DNA of 40,329 bases, taken from NCBI RefSeq assembly GCF_009729415.1, contig NZ_MPKW01000035.1:1-40329 (forward strand). Direction: 5' to 3'. Position 1 is the stretch's first letter. Each line of letters begins with the position of its first letter. Below are positions 14,449-22,876 of this stretch, one piece after another. The position numbers and the translations under genes were made by a program. The notes beneath the pieces are model-generated. The model did no database searches. It had not been told where the DNA came from and worked only from the letters and a program-made list of their open reading frames with translations. Source of the DNA: Mycolicibacterium sp. CBMA 234 (GTDB lineage Bacteria; Actinomycetota; Actinomycetes; Mycobacteriales; Mycobacteriaceae).

Positions 14449-15932
14449 CGGGTTTCCTCACTGCTGGTCGTGGGTGCCGGCGCTGGGTGGGAGGCGCGTA
14501 GCGATTTCTTGTCGGTCTTGCCGACCGGGTTTTTCGGGATGGCGTCCACGACGATGATCGCGGCGGGCCGTTTGTAGCGGGCGAGCTTGGTTGCGCACAG
14601 GTCTTGCAGCGCTGCGGGATCGATCGTTGTGGCCGGTCGTGGCTGCACGTATGCCACGACGATTTCGCCCCATTTCTCGTTGGGTGCTCCGATTACGGCG
14701 GCCTCCAGCACGGTGGGGTCGCTGACCAGGATGTCCTCAATTTCGGTGGGGTAGATGTTTTCTCCGCCGCGGATGATCATGTCTTTGGAGCGCCCGGCCA
14801 GGGTCAAGTAGCCGTCGGTGTCCAGATGCCCGATGTCGCCGGTGTGCAGCCAGCCGTCGATGACGGTGCGTGCGGTGTCGTCAGGGCGGCCCAGATACCC
14901 GCGCATCACGTTGGGCCCGGCGATCAGAACTTCACCGTCGACGCCTGACGGTACGTCACCACCGGTGGGGTCGATGATCCGGATATGTTGGCCCGGAAAG
15001 GGTTTCCCGACAGTACCGGCCCGGCGCTCGCCAGCGATGGGGTTGATGGTGGAGGCGCACGTTCCCTCTGACAGTCCGTAGCCCTCAACCAGCGGAAAAC
15101 CGAAGCGGGTTTCGAAGCGGGTCAGCAGGTCCGCGGAAGCTGGTGCGGCGCCGCAGATCGCGAACCGCACCGAGGAGGTGTCCGGGCGCACGTCGTCCGG
15201 TTGGGCGGCCAGCAGCGTGTAGATGGTTGGCACCGCGCTGAAGAAGGTGGGCCGCTCACGCTCAACGATCTCGAAAAAGGTACTGGGGTGGAATCGGTCG
15301 GCAATGACCACGCTGGCCCCTGCCAGCAGCGGAGTGACCACGCTGACCACGATGCCGTTGACGTGAAACAGCGGAAGAATGAGCAGGCTGCGATCGGACG
15401 GACCGACCTGCAGCGCGTGCAGCCCCATGTCGGCCATCGCGTTCAAATTGGCGTGGTCGAGCATGACCCCTTTCGGTGTTCCGGTGGTGCCGCTGGTGTA
15501 GATAAGTAACGCCAACGCCGATGAATCTTCATGTGGCGGTGCGCTGTTGCCGCGTGGCTGGGCCGGTAGATCACCGACCAGCAGTGTGAAGACGTCGCCC
15601 GTGGTGCTTGGGTCCTGGTCCGTCAGCAGGACGCGGGCTCCGGAGTCGTCGAGTTGCCGGTCGACCTCGGTGTCGGTCAGGCTCGGGTTGATCGGGGTGA
15701 GCGCGGCACCCAGTCGCCAGGCCGCGAACAGCGCGATGACGAATTCGATGCGATTAGGTAGTTTGACGGCGACAACGTCCCCGACGCCGATACCCAAGTG
15801 GCGCAGCTGGTCTGCGGCACCCCGGACGCGGTCCAGTAGCTGTGCATTGGTCAGGTTGTGGCGTCCGTCAGAGACGGCCGGTCCGTGCGGGTCAGACTGT
15901 GCGCGACGGTCCGGCAATGAGCTGAGGTTCAT
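14445..15932 (-). CDS. AMP-forming acyl-CoA ligase
   Basis: This 495-residue member of the ANL superfamily activates a carboxylic acid to its CoA thioester with ATP. Motifs are the P-loop YTSGTTGTPKG (145-155), LPLFHVNG, the A5 motif GYGLSEG, A7 with WLHTGD and the hinge GRSKDMIIRGGENIYP. Near the C-terminus PKNPVGKTDKKSL contains the catalytic lysine. The short N-terminus and length are typical of medium-chain or aromatic acid ligases. It overlaps both neighbours by ATGA. It likely feeds the enoyl-CoA hydratase in the same operon. Confidence 0.9.
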   Translation of the reverse strand: MNLSSLPDRRAQSDPHGPAVSDGRHNLTNAQLLDRVRGAADQLRHLGIGVGDVVAVKLPNRIEFVIALFAAWRLGAALTPINPSLTDTEVDRQLDDSGARVLLTDQDPSTTGDVFTLLVGDLPAQPRGNSAPPHEDSSALALLIYTSGTTGTPKGVMLDHANLNAMADMGLHALQVGPSDRSLLILPLFHVNGIVVSVVTPLLAGASVVIADRFHPSTFFEIVERERPTFFSAVPTIYTLLAAQPDDVRPDTSSVRFAICGAAPASADLLTRFETRFGFPLVEGYGLSEGTCASTINPIAGERRAGTVGKPFPGQHIRIIDPTGGDVPSGVDGEVLIAGPNVMRGYLGRPDDTARTVIDGWLHTGDIGHLDTDGYLTLAGRSKDMIIRGGENIYPTEIEDILVSDPTVLEAAVIGAPNEKWGEIVVAYVQPRPATTIDPAALQDLCATKLARYKRPAAIIVVDAIPKNPVGKTDKKSLRASHPAPAPTTSSEETR

Positions 15933-16528
15933 GGGTGTCCTTGCGGTTGGGGTGGCGGTACCGCGAACAGGGTCAGGGTCGTGCACACCGAGTGGTACAG
16001 GCCGATGAGGAAGGCGATGTCGATCAGTCCGTGTGGCCCGAAGGCGTCCTCGGCCCGCTGATAGAGCTGTTCGCCAACGTTGTGACGGGACGACAGCTCG
16101 CGAGTGAGTTGCAGCGCGATCGATTCGTGCTCGGTCAACTCGTCGGGTTCCCCGCCGGCGGCTATCACCGCGCAGGCGTAGGCGGATAGGCCTGCCGCCC
16201 GGGCCAGCGCCGTGTGCGCGTAGAGCTCGTACTCTGCTTGCCACACAGCGCCGACCGCGAGAATCACGACTTCGCGCACACGCGTGTTCAGCGAGGTATG
16301 GGCTCGCTCGGCGACGTGCACGTCCAACAGTCGTTCCGTGACAGCAGGATTGAGCAGGGCCGCGTTGAACGGTCCAATGAGCCGGCCATCTCGGGCTGTA
16401 ATCTGGAATCCGGCGTCTTCGGCCCACGGCACAATGCGGGTCATCATGCGATCGAAGACCGCTCGCTGCTCGGGGTTCAAGGTTGTCGGGTCTGCCAGTG
16501 GTAGGCGTCCGCCCAGCTCGTCGGTCAC
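15929..16528 (-). CDS. Carboxymuconolactone decarboxylase-family protein
   Basis: This 199-residue all-helical protein belongs to the CMD/AhpD superfamily, with the family core NTRVREVVILAVGAVWQAEYELYAHTALARAAGLS. It lacks the CxxC pair that makes AhpD a peroxidase, so a redox role is unlikely. Members without the cysteines include gamma-carboxymuconolactone decarboxylases and many uncharacterised operon partners. The initiating ATG overlaps the hydrolase stop (ATGA) and its own stop overlaps the ligase start. In this operon it might decarboxylate or isomerise a ring-opening intermediate; that is inference. Confidence 0.8.
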   Translation of the reverse strand: MTDELGGRLPLADPTTLNPEQRAVFDRMMTRIVPWAEDAGFQITARDGRLIGPFNAALLNPAVTERLLDVHVAERAHTSLNTRVREVVILAVGAVWQAEYELYAHTALARAAGLSAYACAVIAAGGEPDELTEHESIALQLTRELSSRHNVGEQLYQRAEDAFGPHGLIDIAFLIGLYHSVCTTLTLFAVPPPQPQGHP

Positions 16529-17442
16529 GACTCCGGCCTTGTTGGTTGCAGGTGGCGGGTGAGGAAGTCGGTCTGGTCAGATACCAGCTTTTCGAACGCG
16601 TCACCGAGATAGAACTCGAAATGGCCGGCGTCGTAGTGCTTGATCTCACCCAGTGGTGCGGTGAGTGCGTATCGCTCGGTTTCTTCTGGTGGGGTCACCG
16701 TGTCGGTGTCGCTGATGCAGAACAGGATTGGATACTGGATTTTCTTGGCAGCGCGTCCGGGGCGGTAGGCCATGATGGTGGGGGCGACGCGCGCGGCGAC
16801 TTCGTTGCGGAAGGTTGTGTCTGCGGGCAGTAGGGCTTGGTAGCCGGGCAGGGCGTCGGGGGCGTTCATCAATGCCAGTGATCCGGGGGCACCGGCCAGG
16901 GGGATCGTGGCCGGCGCTCCACGACGGATCATCGCGACGTAGTCTCTGGCCACGTGCGGCAGCACTTTTAGTGTCGCCGCCGGTCCCAGTGCCAGCGCCG
17001 AGGCCAGCCCATCGGTGAACGGGCATTGCGCGACAGCTGCTTTCAGCTCCGGGTGGCGCGAAGCGACCGTGATCGAGTGCCCGCCACCGAACGAGCTACC
17101 CCACACCGCGATGCGTGTGGCGTCGACATCACGCCGACTCTTCACGTAAGCGATGGCGGCATCCCAGTCGGCCAACTGACGGCGGATCGACAGCAGCTGA
17201 CGGGGTTCGCCGCTGCTGTCGCCGAAGTGCCGATGGGTGAAGGCCAACGCGGCGATGCCGGCCGCCGCGAACCGCTCGGCGAAAGCGTCCAGGCGCATCT
17301 CGCGCGTTGCCCCGAGCCCGTGCCCCAGAATTACCACTGGCGGCGAGGTGACCCCGGTCGGCAGGTAAAGCCATGCGGCGCAGGTATCTACACCAGAGCC
17401 GAACGAGACGTCATGCCGGATGAAAGGCTGTGCGGAGGCCAT
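16525..17442 (-). CDS. Alpha/beta-hydrolase (dienelactone hydrolase/acetyl xylan esterase type)
   Basis: This 305-residue hydrolase has its nucleophile in VWGSSFGGG (Ser117), an acid in SDTDTVTPPEETE and a His in YDAGHFEFYLG. The oxyanion segment is LGHGLGATREMRLDAFAERFAAAGI and a RQLLSI motif follows, as in mycobacterial secondary-metabolite hydrolases. The ATG at 17442 overlaps the stop of the enoyl-CoA hydratase by one base (TGATG); an adjoining GTG at 17445 is an alternative and would give a 4-nt overlap like the other junctions. It probably cleaves an ester, thioester or C-C bond in the operon's pathway. Confidence 0.85.
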   Translation of the reverse strand: MASAQPFIRHDVSFGSGVDTCAAWLYLPTGVTSPPVVILGHGLGATREMRLDAFAERFAAAGIAALAFTHRHFGDSSGEPRQLLSIRRQLADWDAAIAYVKSRRDVDATRIAVWGSSFGGGHSITVASRHPELKAAVAQCPFTDGLASALALGPAATLKVLPHVARDYVAMIRRGAPATIPLAGAPGSLALMNAPDALPGYQALLPADTTFRNEVAARVAPTIMAYRPGRAAKKIQYPILFCISDTDTVTPPEETERYALTAPLGEIKHYDAGHFEFYLGDAFEKLVSDQTDFLTRHLQPTRPES

Positions 17443-18422
17443 CACTTGCTCACCGCCGCGTTGGCGGTGCCGACCTGGGGAACCCGTCCCGATGCCAGCG
17501 CTTCGGCGTAGATATCGGGGTTGTACAGCGGCAGCTCGCCGGTGGAGTCGATGTCGGCCAGGTACTGCAGCATCAGCTGCTGGCCGACTTGGGACTGATC
17601 GGTGCCGAGGAACTCGGTGCGCTCGATGTGCAATCCCTCCGACAACGACATCGAGCCACCGAAGTACACCGACCTCTTGATCGCCTGCACCGATCCCTTG
17701 GTCCGCTGACCGAAGTATTCGGCGAGTTCGGCAGCCCGGGTGACGACATTCTCGGGTGTCACCACGTCGTCGACGGCCCCATTGGCCAGTGCCTGCGCGG
17801 GTGTGAACGGTTTACCTTCCAAGATCGCGACCAATGCCCGGTGGGTGCCGATCAGGCGGGGCAGGCGCTGGCTACCACCACCGCCGGGCATGATTCCGAG
17901 CAGGACTTCGGGCTGTCCGATGAAGAAGTCACCGTCGGCCATGACACGAAGGTCGCACGCCCACGCGAACTCCGCACCCAGTCCAAGTGCCGAACCATTA
18001 AGCGCCGCAATGAAAATCACGCCGCTGGCGTTCATCTTGAGGAACGTCGCGTGCAGGCGGTCAAGTTGGGCGACACCCCCCAGTGGTGTCTTGTTGAGAA
18101 CCTCGTCGGGGATTCGGATGCTGTCGACGCCACGGGCTAGGCGTAAGGCCGCTGAAGCGCTACGCCGGCTCAGTTCCGGAACCGCGGCGCCCTCGGCTTG
18201 CAGCCAGCGCACGTCAGCGTGACTGACGAACCGGCCCGGGCGTGCACCGGTGAAGACCACCGCGTGGACCCCGGGGTCGCGGTCGACTCGGTTGACCAAC
18301 GCCTCCAGTTGATCGGCGATCTGAACGCCGAACAAGCTGTGCGGCCCGCCGTCGACGCGCACAACCAAAACGCTGCCGCGGTCTTCGATTACGAGTTCGC
18401 CTTGTTGCTGCTGATGTGCCAT
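17442..18422 (-). CDS. Enoyl-CoA hydratase/isomerase
   Basis: This 326-residue crotonase-fold protein has LNGSALGLGAEFAWACDLRV and GQPEVLLGIMPGGGGSQRLP, which include the oxyanion glycines and the two glutamates used in hydration. The C-terminus, with ELPLYNPDIYAEALASG, makes it 60-70 residues longer than a typical EchA. The ATG at 18422 has GGAGGT seven bases upstream. It is the first gene of the six-gene operon and faces the TetR at 18540; the tandem operator begins 23 bp upstream of the start. The substrate is an unsaturated acyl-CoA made by the operon's ligase. Confidence 0.88.
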   Translation of the reverse strand: MAHQQQQGELVIEDRGSVLVVRVDGGPHSLFGVQIADQLEALVNRVDRDPGVHAVVFTGARPGRFVSHADVRWLQAEGAAVPELSRRSASAALRLARGVDSIRIPDEVLNKTPLGGVAQLDRLHATFLKMNASGVIFIAALNGSALGLGAEFAWACDLRVMADGDFFIGQPEVLLGIMPGGGGSQRLPRLIGTHRALVAILEGKPFTPAQALANGAVDDVVTPENVVTRAAELAEYFGQRTKGSVQAIKRSVYFGGSMSLSEGLHIERTEFLGTDQSQVGQQLMLQYLADIDSTGELPLYNPDIYAEALASGRVPQVGTANAAVSK

Positions 18423-18445
18423 CGGGGACCTCCCGGGTCTGTGTC

Positions 18446-18481
18446 TATAACGAAGTTATCGCATACTATAACGAAGTTATA
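18446..18481. promoter_or_regulatory. Tandem ATAAC-N3-GTTAT operator
   Basis: Two copies of TATAACGAAGTTAT lie at 18446-18459 and 18467-18480 (the second extends to TATAACGAAGTTATA), exactly 21 bp or two helical turns apart. Each is a palindrome around GAA. They sit between the divergent enoyl-CoA hydratase operon and the TetR gene, and the same tandem layout recurs at 38072-38107. Confidence 0.8.
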
Positions 18482-18539
18482 CTGATGACAAGGGTCCGTA
18501 AAAGTGGATCGCTAGCAGCGAAAAGGAGGTACCGGCACC

Positions 18540-19214
18540 ATGGCGAGCGCAGACGATATGCCAAGGGGTGGTGACGCGAGGGAGCGTCTGGTTGTGGCCA
18601 CTGCGCGACTACTCGCTGTGCATGGCCCGTCTGCAATCAAGGTCCGTGCCGTAGCTGCAGAGGCCGGCCTATCAACCATGGCCGTTTACAGCCACTTCGG
18701 CGGTGTCCCCGAACTGACTCGTGCCGTCATCGAACACGGATTCAATACCCTCGGCACGGCGTTCGCCGATGTTCCCGTCACTGACGATCCTGTTGCCGAC
18801 CTAGCCACGTTGGCGTTGACGTGCCGACGCGTCGCCCACGGCAGCCCGCACTTGTACGACTTGATGTTCGGGCTTTCAACCCGCGCGACCTACCGGCCGC
18901 TGACATGCGAAAGCCGGCCCGGGGCGGCGACGCCAGCCTTCGGGAGCGCGTACACACATATCCTGAACGCGTGCCAACGCCTTGTTGAATCCGGCCGGGT
19001 TAGACACCAAGACGATCCCACTCTCGTGGCGGCTCAGTTGTGGAGCCTTGTCCATGGCTTCATCACCCTCGAACTGGCCGATACCTTCGCCGCCAACAAC
19101 GACCCAGTGCGTGAGGTGCTGATGCCCCTGGGTATCAATTTTGCTGTCGGACTGGGTGATTCGCGCGAGCGCGCCGTGTTTTCACACGAATCGGCCGCGC
19201 GGACTCACGGTTGA
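18540..19214 (+). CDS. TetR-family repressor, paralogue of the one at 9316
   Basis: This 224-residue TetR protein has a helix-turn-helix region (RAVAAEAGLSTMAVYSHFGG) and a ligand domain with SPHLYDLMFGLSTRATYRPL, closely matching the regulator at 9316-10005. GGAGGT at 18525-18530 is a strong ribosome site for the ATG at 18540. It is divergent from the six-gene operon and flanks the tandem palindrome at 18446-18481. It probably represses the operon and itself until a pathway CoA ester or substrate binds. Confidence 0.87.
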   Translation: MASADDMPRGGDARERLVVATARLLAVHGPSAIKVRAVAAEAGLSTMAVYSHFGGVPELTRAVIEHGFNTLGTAFADVPVTDDPVADLATLALTCRRVAHGSPHLYDLMFGLSTRATYRPLTCESRPGAATPAFGSAYTHILNACQRLVESGRVRHQDDPTLVAAQLWSLVHGFITLELADTFAANNDPVREVLMPLGINFAVGLGDSRERAVFSHESAARTHG

Positions 19215-19527
19215 TTTGGTTGCTCCCTCGCCCTGCTGGCTGGCATGTCGGTTGGAAGTACGGAGCTCAGGTCGTTGGGTGATGTGATGATTGGCTGCCG
19301 TACCGGGGGCATTCATGCATCACCGTACCGTTCTAGCGCAGTACGCCAACACGGCCGACAGCCCGATGGGGACGACACTATCGGTACCACCGGACGTGGC
19401 ATGAACCTTGCGATAGTGGGCGGTTCTGCCTCTCACGGATGAGGCTTCACATGCTGCACAGTCGTTCTGTGACATCGCCCAATCTTTCACATTCGCAATA
19501 TAGTTCGCCCCAAACCGACGCCAGACG
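19215..19527. other. Gap without a recognisable gene
   Basis: I see no gene, repeat or RNA here. The sequence between the TetR stop and the esterase remnant may contain the decayed body of that esterase, but no reading frame matches one. Confidence 0.5.
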
Positions 19528-19740
19528 CCCACCATTGCCATGGTCGGCACAAACGACCATGTCGTTCCGTCGGTGGTGTCCGACAGTTATGTGAAGGCAG
19601 CCAAGGCAATCGGTGGAGACGCGAATATGGTCCTGCTCGACGGCGCCGACCATGTGTCGATCGTCGATCCGGCGGCGCCGACGTTCTTGCTTGTCGTGGA
19701 GACGATCAGCCGCGCAGCACGGATGGCGCACGCCACCTGA
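19528..19740 (+). pseudogene. Remnant of an alpha/beta-hydrolase (C-terminus)
   Basis: About 70 codons encode the end of an esterase-like hydrolase: TPTIAMVGTNDHVVPSVV carries the Asp region and LLDGADHVSIVDP the catalytic His, followed by a normal C-terminal helix. The nucleophile elbow and the first 200 or so residues are absent, and upstream sequence does not continue the fold. An internal ATG at 19540 exists, but a lone C-terminal fragment cannot form an active site, so this is a truncated gene. Confidence 0.65.
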
Positions 19741-19775
19741 CGCGATTCGTAGGCCTCAAACACGATCAGGAAGGG

Positions 19776-20633
19776 CTAACTGGTGTGCAGGGGCAGTGTC
19801 GGGTCGGCGCTCCATTCCTCCAAGGAACCGTCGTAGATGCGGATCGTTTCGACACCGGCAGAGACGAGGGCGAGTGCGTTGACCGTCGCCGAGATACCGC
19901 CGCCGCAATAAAGCAGCACCTCGCGGCCGAGGTCAGTTCCGGTGTCCCGGTAGCGCTCTCGGATTTCGGCGGGCGGACGTACGAGGCCACGGTCGTCGAA
20001 GAGTTCGCGGGCCGGCACGTTGACACTGCCGGGGATGTGCCCGCGGCGGGTGTACCGTGTCGGTTCCGTGCCCGAGAACGCCGGCAGCGACAGTGCACAC
20101 ACCAAATTGCCTGCACCACACTCGGTTTCACGCAACTCGTCGAGTTCGATCCAGGCCTCGCGTACCGGACGCGCTGACCACGATGCGACCGGCCGGGCCT
20201 GCGCGGGACCGGATTCCACCGGCAGTCCGGCGGCACGCCACGCGTCCAGGCCGCCGTCGAGCACCCACACCGGAATCCCGATCCAGCGCAGGAGGTACCA
20301 CGTCCTGGCCGCCCAGAAACCGCCGGTGCTGTCGTACACGACTGTCGGGGTGTCGGCGTCGATACCGAACCGGGCGAGGCGATCAGCGAGGTCCTGTGGT
20401 GGCGGATGGTGATTGTGGGTCGCGGCGGGGATCGAGAGATCGGTGTCGACCTGCACGTGGATGGCGCCGTGTAGGTGCGCGGCTTCCCAGGCGCTACGCC
20501 CACTGTCCGTGCGGAAGTCGCCGTCGAACTGTGGGCGGTGCAGCACCAGGCTGGCGTCGAGGATCACTGGAGCGGTGTCGCCGCCTAGCGCCGCGAAGAG
20601 TTCGGCCGCGCCGATGAATGGTCCGGGGTTCAC
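19776..20633 (-). CDS. Two-domain rhodanese-type sulfurtransferase
   Basis: This 285-residue enzyme resembles thiosulfate/3-mercaptopyruvate sulfurtransferases. The first domain (about 5-140) keeps the fold but has YDSTGG where a cysteine would be; the second has the active-site loop YCGGGISAT with Cys243 as the persulfide carrier. The loop differs from the CGSGVTA of mercaptopyruvate enzymes, so the donor is uncertain. The GTG at 20633 overlaps the preceding stop (GTGA); a longer frame to 20684 is less likely. It is the last gene of the ECF operon. Sulfur transfer would fit thiamine (thiazole) metabolism, but this is inference from context. Confidence 0.82.
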   Translation of the reverse strand: MNPGPFIGAAELFAALGGDTAPVILDASLVLHRPQFDGDFRTDSGRSAWEAAHLHGAIHVQVDTDLSIPAATHNHHPPPQDLADRLARFGIDADTPTVVYDSTGGFWAARTWYLLRWIGIPVWVLDGGLDAWRAAGLPVESGPAQARPVASWSARPVREAWIELDELRETECGAGNLVCALSLPAFSGTEPTRYTRRGHIPGSVNVPARELFDDRGLVRPPAEIRERYRDTGTDLGREVLLYCGGGISATVNALALVSAGVETIRIYDGSLEEWSADPTLPLHTS

Positions 20634-21556
20634 AGTGCCTGATTCGCCGTGACGACAGCGGTATTCGCGAACGCCGCACGCCACCGTTCGGGCGCGGTGA
20701 GGATTCCGTGTCCGGCGAGCCAGTGCGCGTACGGCTCGACGAGCTCGGGACGGATTGCGCCCCAGTCATTCTCGTAGAACCAGGTGCCGGAGATCGCGTC
20801 GAGCGAGCGGGCGATGACGTCCGCTGGGAAGTACGGCATGACATTGCTCAGCACTTCGACCGTCTCGTCGGGATGCTGCGCCGCGTAGCGGAAACCGCGT
20901 TCGCTGATCGCCTGGAATTCGGCCAGCAGCAACGGGTTTCGATCGATCAGATCGGTGTGGGCCCCAAGCAGGTAGCTGTGGTAACCGAACGGCAGCTCCT
21001 CGTCGACCCGCCACACCCGTTCGGGGCGGTCCGGGTGCTCGCTGAGCAAGATGTCCCACGCCCAATAGGAACCGAAGGTGGCGTCGGCCGCGCCGGCGGC
21101 CAGTTCGTCGCTGGTCAGCTCACGCGCACCGACGTCGACCAGGGTGACGGCATCGGGATCACCGCCCGCTCCGGCGACCAGGTCGCGCACGATCGCCACG
21201 CCGCGCGGCGTCGGATTGAGCGCCACCCGCTTGCCGGTCAACTCAGCCAAGCTGCCGATCCCGCTGCTGGCGAGCGTGCGAATGGTCTCCAGCCCGCGCT
21301 GGTTGACCGCGGCGATCGCCTTGAGTGGCTCGCCGCGTTCGGCGCGCACCAGCAGCCGGTTGGTCGGGAACACCGCGAGATCCACCAGGCTGCGTCCGAG
21401 GTGTTCGAGGCTGTCGCCGATGCCGGGGTCCACTGTCCGGATCTGCAGGTCGATTCCCGCGTCGGCGTACCAGCCGTGGTGCCTGGCGAGATAGAACCCG
21501 GCCGAGTTCGGCCACGGATGAAAGTACTCCAGTGCCAACGAGATTGAGGTTGTCAT
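20630..21556 (-). CDS. NMT1/THI5-like binding protein without signal peptide
   Basis: This 308-residue protein has the periplasmic-binding-protein fold of the NMT1/THI5 group: LALEYFHPWPNSAGFYLARHHGWYADAGIDL at the N-terminus and GKRVALNPTPRGVAIVRDLV in the middle. These proteins usually bind pyrimidine precursors or sulfonates for ABC transporters. It begins MTTSISLALEYF directly at the fold, with no signal peptide or lipobox, so it should stay in the cytoplasm. It also lacks the CCCFC motif and active histidine of the yeast THI5 enzyme. The ATG at 21556 overlaps the kinase stop by ATGA. A cytosolic precursor-binding or catalytic role is inferred. Confidence 0.75.
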   Translation of the reverse strand: MTTSISLALEYFHPWPNSAGFYLARHHGWYADAGIDLQIRTVDPGIGDSLEHLGRSLVDLAVFPTNRLLVRAERGEPLKAIAAVNQRGLETIRTLASSGIGSLAELTGKRVALNPTPRGVAIVRDLVAGAGGDPDAVTLVDVGARELTSDELAAGAADATFGSYWAWDILLSEHPDRPERVWRVDEELPFGYHSYLLGAHTDLIDRNPLLLAEFQAISERGFRYAAQHPDETVEVLSNVMPYFPADVIARSLDAISGTWFYENDWGAIRPELVEPYAHWLAGHGILTAPERWRAAFANTAVVTANQAL

Positions 21557-22116
21557 GAGGTCCTTTGCGAAGCGGTGAATTCGAATCCGGTCGGGGTCGC
21601 CACGGCGATCAGGTCGGCGCACTCCTTCGGCCGGTAGCGGGCGACGAAATCCTCTTCCTGGGCCGCCCAGCGCTCCCAGTGCGGTCGGTACAGATCGCCG
21701 TCACGGCGTAGTGCCCGGCGCTTTCGGGCCTCGTCGTCGGCGTCGACCCAGATGCTCAGATCAGCCAGTGCCCGCCCGGCCGGCGTAAGCGCCCCAATGC
21801 CTTCGATGATCAGGCGCTGTCGGAACTCGACGCGGTGCCATTCGCCCGGCGCATCACCGGCCCAGTCCCAACTCCGCCAGCGTCCGAATTCTCCGGCGGC
21901 GCGGGGCGCCAGCAGTGATTGGTGCAAATGGTCGGCGGCCCAGAACAATCCGTCCCACCCCGGGTAGATGTCATCGAGACGGACCACCACGCTGCCAGCC
22001 CAGGCGTCGTGCAAGTGCGTCGCAAGCGTCGACTTCCCTGATCCTGAACGGCCGTCGATCAACACGGTCGTCGCGCCGTCCGACTCGAGTCGACTCACAA
22101 TGTCATTGAGTACCAA
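21553..22116 (-). CDS. P-loop kinase, uridine-kinase-like
   Basis: This 187-residue nucleotide-binding protein has a Walker A motif GRSGSGKST (22-30), a D-D-I-Y-P-G-W segment like the substrate loop of uridine kinases, and a LIIEGIGAL Walker B-like strand. A lid region with RKRRALRRDGD follows. Start choice is uncertain: the TTG at 22116 overlaps the EcfT stop by 14 bases and has GGAA before it; a GTG at 22098 is an alternative just after that stop. It overlaps the next gene by ATGA. Given the operon, it may phosphorylate an imported pyrimidine or alcohol, but the substrate cannot be read from sequence. Confidence 0.78.
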   Translation of the reverse strand: MVLNDIVSRLESDGATTVLIDGRSGSGKSTLATHLHDAWAGSVVVRLDDIYPGWDGLFWAADHLHQSLLAPRAAGEFGRWRSWDWAGDAPGEWHRVEFRQRLIIEGIGALTPAGRALADLSIWVDADDEARKRRALRRDGDLYRPHWERWAAQEEDFVARYRPKECADLIAVATPTGFEFTASQRTS

Positions 22117-22876
22117 TGAAGTTCCATGATCCGGCCGCGACGGACGTGGCGATCGACACAGTGATAATCACGAATCCCGCTGTGACAAGGGCGAACTCAC
22201 GGCCAGCGAAAGGCGAAGGACGAGCCCAGGTCCGGCTGGGGTGAGCGCCGAACCCGCGCGCTTCCATCGCCGTGGCGAGTTTGGACCCCCGTCGTACCGC
22301 AAAGACCAACAGCGCGAACGACTGTCCGGCGACGCGGCGCAGCCGTCCGTGATCGGCGACGCCCCTGGCTCGGCGGGCATATCCGAGGTACTGCCAGTCC
22401 TCGCGCAGCAATCCGACCAGACGCAAGCCGGCCAGCGCGCCGAGCACGAACCGGGCCGGCAGTTTCAGCACCTGTCCCAGCCCGTCGGCCAACTCGGTCG
22501 GATCGACATCGGCGAACAGGATCACCGACGGCAGCGCGATCGCGAGTACTCGCAGAAAAGTGGCCAGCGCCAAGGCAATCGACCCGTCACTGACGGTGAT
22601 GAGCAGGAAGTGCCAGTGCACGGTGCCGCTGGGCTGGCCGTAGAGCAGGATGGTGACCGCCGTCAGCGCCGCCGCGACGGCGATCACCGCACCGCGGGTG
22701 AGAACCGGCCGCAACCGGGCACCGACTGCAAAGAACAGGACCAGCTCGAGCGCCAGCGCGGTCAATGCCGATACCCAGTCGACGGACAGCACCAGTCCAC
22801 CCGCGATGAGGAGGGCGGTGAGCAGCCGCGCGACGGGATTGGCCGGGCGCACGCCGAGGACATCCACGGTGGTCAT
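22103..22876 (-). CDS. ecfT: ECF transporter T component (EcfT)
   Basis: This 257-residue membrane protein is the scaffold of an energy-coupling-factor importer. It has about five hydrophobic segments and the two Ala-Arg-Gly coupling motifs that contact the ATPases: ARRARG (167-172) and AMEARGFG (203-210). The ATG at 22876 overlaps the ATPase stop by ATGA; an ATG at 22903 would run into that gene. It operates with the fused ATPase and the S component encoded just upstream. Confidence 0.88.
   Translation of the reverse strand: MTTVDVLGVRPANPVARLLTALLIAGGLVLSVDWVSALTALALELVLFFAVGARLRPVLTRGAVIAVAAALTAVTILLYGQPSGTVHWHFLLITVSDGSIALALATFLRVLAIALPSVILFADVDPTELADGLGQVLKLPARFVLGALAGLRLVGLLREDWQYLGYARRARGVADHGRLRRVAGQSFALLVFAVRRGSKLATAMEARGFGAHPSRTWARPSPFAGREFALVTAGFVIITVSIATSVAAGSWNFIGTQ

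Noticed and set aside
18446..18481. Resemblance to loxP arms (shared ACGAAGTTAT)
   Set aside because: The two copies are direct, not inverted, the spacer is wrong, each copy is itself a palindrome, and the setting between divergent operon and TetR gene explains them as operators.
20630..21556. Identity as a true THI5 (HMP-phosphate synthase)
   Set aside because: The CCCFC motif and the active-site histidine region are missing, so only fold-level similarity is claimed.
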